In this document: positions 45,695 through 45,821 of the stretch, in pieces | Layout of the letters: each line of letters opens with the position of its first letter | How positions within the stretch are numbered: the first letter of the stretch is position 1 | Source: a virus | Length of the DNA: 45,821 nt | IMG/VR virus record: IMGVR_UViG_3300020215_000071 | Coordinates: 1-45,821 of that record | Strand: one strand, 5' to 3' | Position numbers and translations under genes: made by a program | Notes under the pieces: generated by a model | Told to the model about the DNA's origin: nothing | Databases searched by the model: none | Seen by the model: the letters and a program-made list of their open reading frames with translations, nothing else

Positions 45695-45821
45695 CGTTGC
45701 GCGGCGTGACAAAAGGCCACGCTTCTCCGTCGTTCGGGAACCTGCGTTCGAAATCGCGAGCACAGATTTCGCAGGGTATTTCCCAGTAGCCGGACATAGA
45801 CAGTTTTCCGCGCCCGAAAGT
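45695..45821. repeat. 127-bp exact repeat, copy 2 (window end)
   Basis: The last 127 bases repeat 772-898 without a difference. Together with the divergence just before each copy this is what an assembler leaves when a circular edge re-enters its own start. Confidence 0.85.

Overview
This window is almost certainly the genome of a temperate tailed bacteriophage assembled from high-GC DNA. It carries a replication block, terminase, portal, scaffold, capsid, tail adhesins, internal virion proteins, a lysis cassette and two tyrosine recombinases. No tape-measure or major tail-tube gene is visible, and the last structural genes look like ejection proteins, so a short-tailed (podovirus-like) particle is the best guess. 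The last 127 bases (45695-45821) are identical to 772-898. The simplest reading is a circular genome of 44,923 bp (772-45694) plus a 771-bp tail at the left end that enters the circle at the same point and carries extra small genes from a variant molecule. The host cannot be read directly. High GC, many starts without Shine-Dalgarno sequences, and tandem AAGGGAC mini-repeats make me think of a Verrucomicrobiota-like host, with low confidence.

Layout. Positions 1-7445 are an accessory and lysogeny region, mostly on the minus strand: small zinc-ribbon proteins, an integron-integrase-like recombinase, three ribbon-helix-helix proteins around a pair of palindromic operators, an Rmf-like protein and a DUF932 protein. 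From 7661 to 12496, plus strand, is the replication module: helix-turn-helix proteins, an initiator with iterons and palindromes inside its gene (a lambda-O-like origin), a DnaB helicase and a small protein with an SSB-like acidic tail. From 12493 to 24500 is packaging and head: terminase, portal, scaffold, a capsid protein of the DUF5309/SU10 type and connector proteins. It is interrupted by an opposite-strand lipoprotein protease plus tRNA cassette at 17850-18676. A second tRNA at 21761-21835 lies inside a reading frame.

Positions 24497-27736 hold small membrane proteins, a lipoprotein, a GT4 glycosyltransferase and an AmpD-like amidase (lysis and cell-surface functions). Positions 27903-36034 hold two glycine-rich adhesins, a secreted beta-helix protein and a tail hub. 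Positions 36080-43486 hold three probable ejection proteins, ending with a 1,851-residue polyvalent protein with a ParB-like domain. A second, divergent tyrosine recombinase follows at 43729-45099, behind a non-coding stretch that looks like an attP site. One more zinc-ribbon gene faces it and closes the circle.

Most plus-strand genes overlap by 4 bp (ATGA), so long polycistronic transcripts are likely. The most notable points are the IntI-type recombinase in a phage, the two recombinases together, the AAGGGAC repeat family at about ten places all on one strand, the tRNA read through by a coding frame, the YjiK-like beta-propeller fused to a phage domain, the glycosyltransferase beside the endolysin, and the opposite-strand protease/tRNA cassette.
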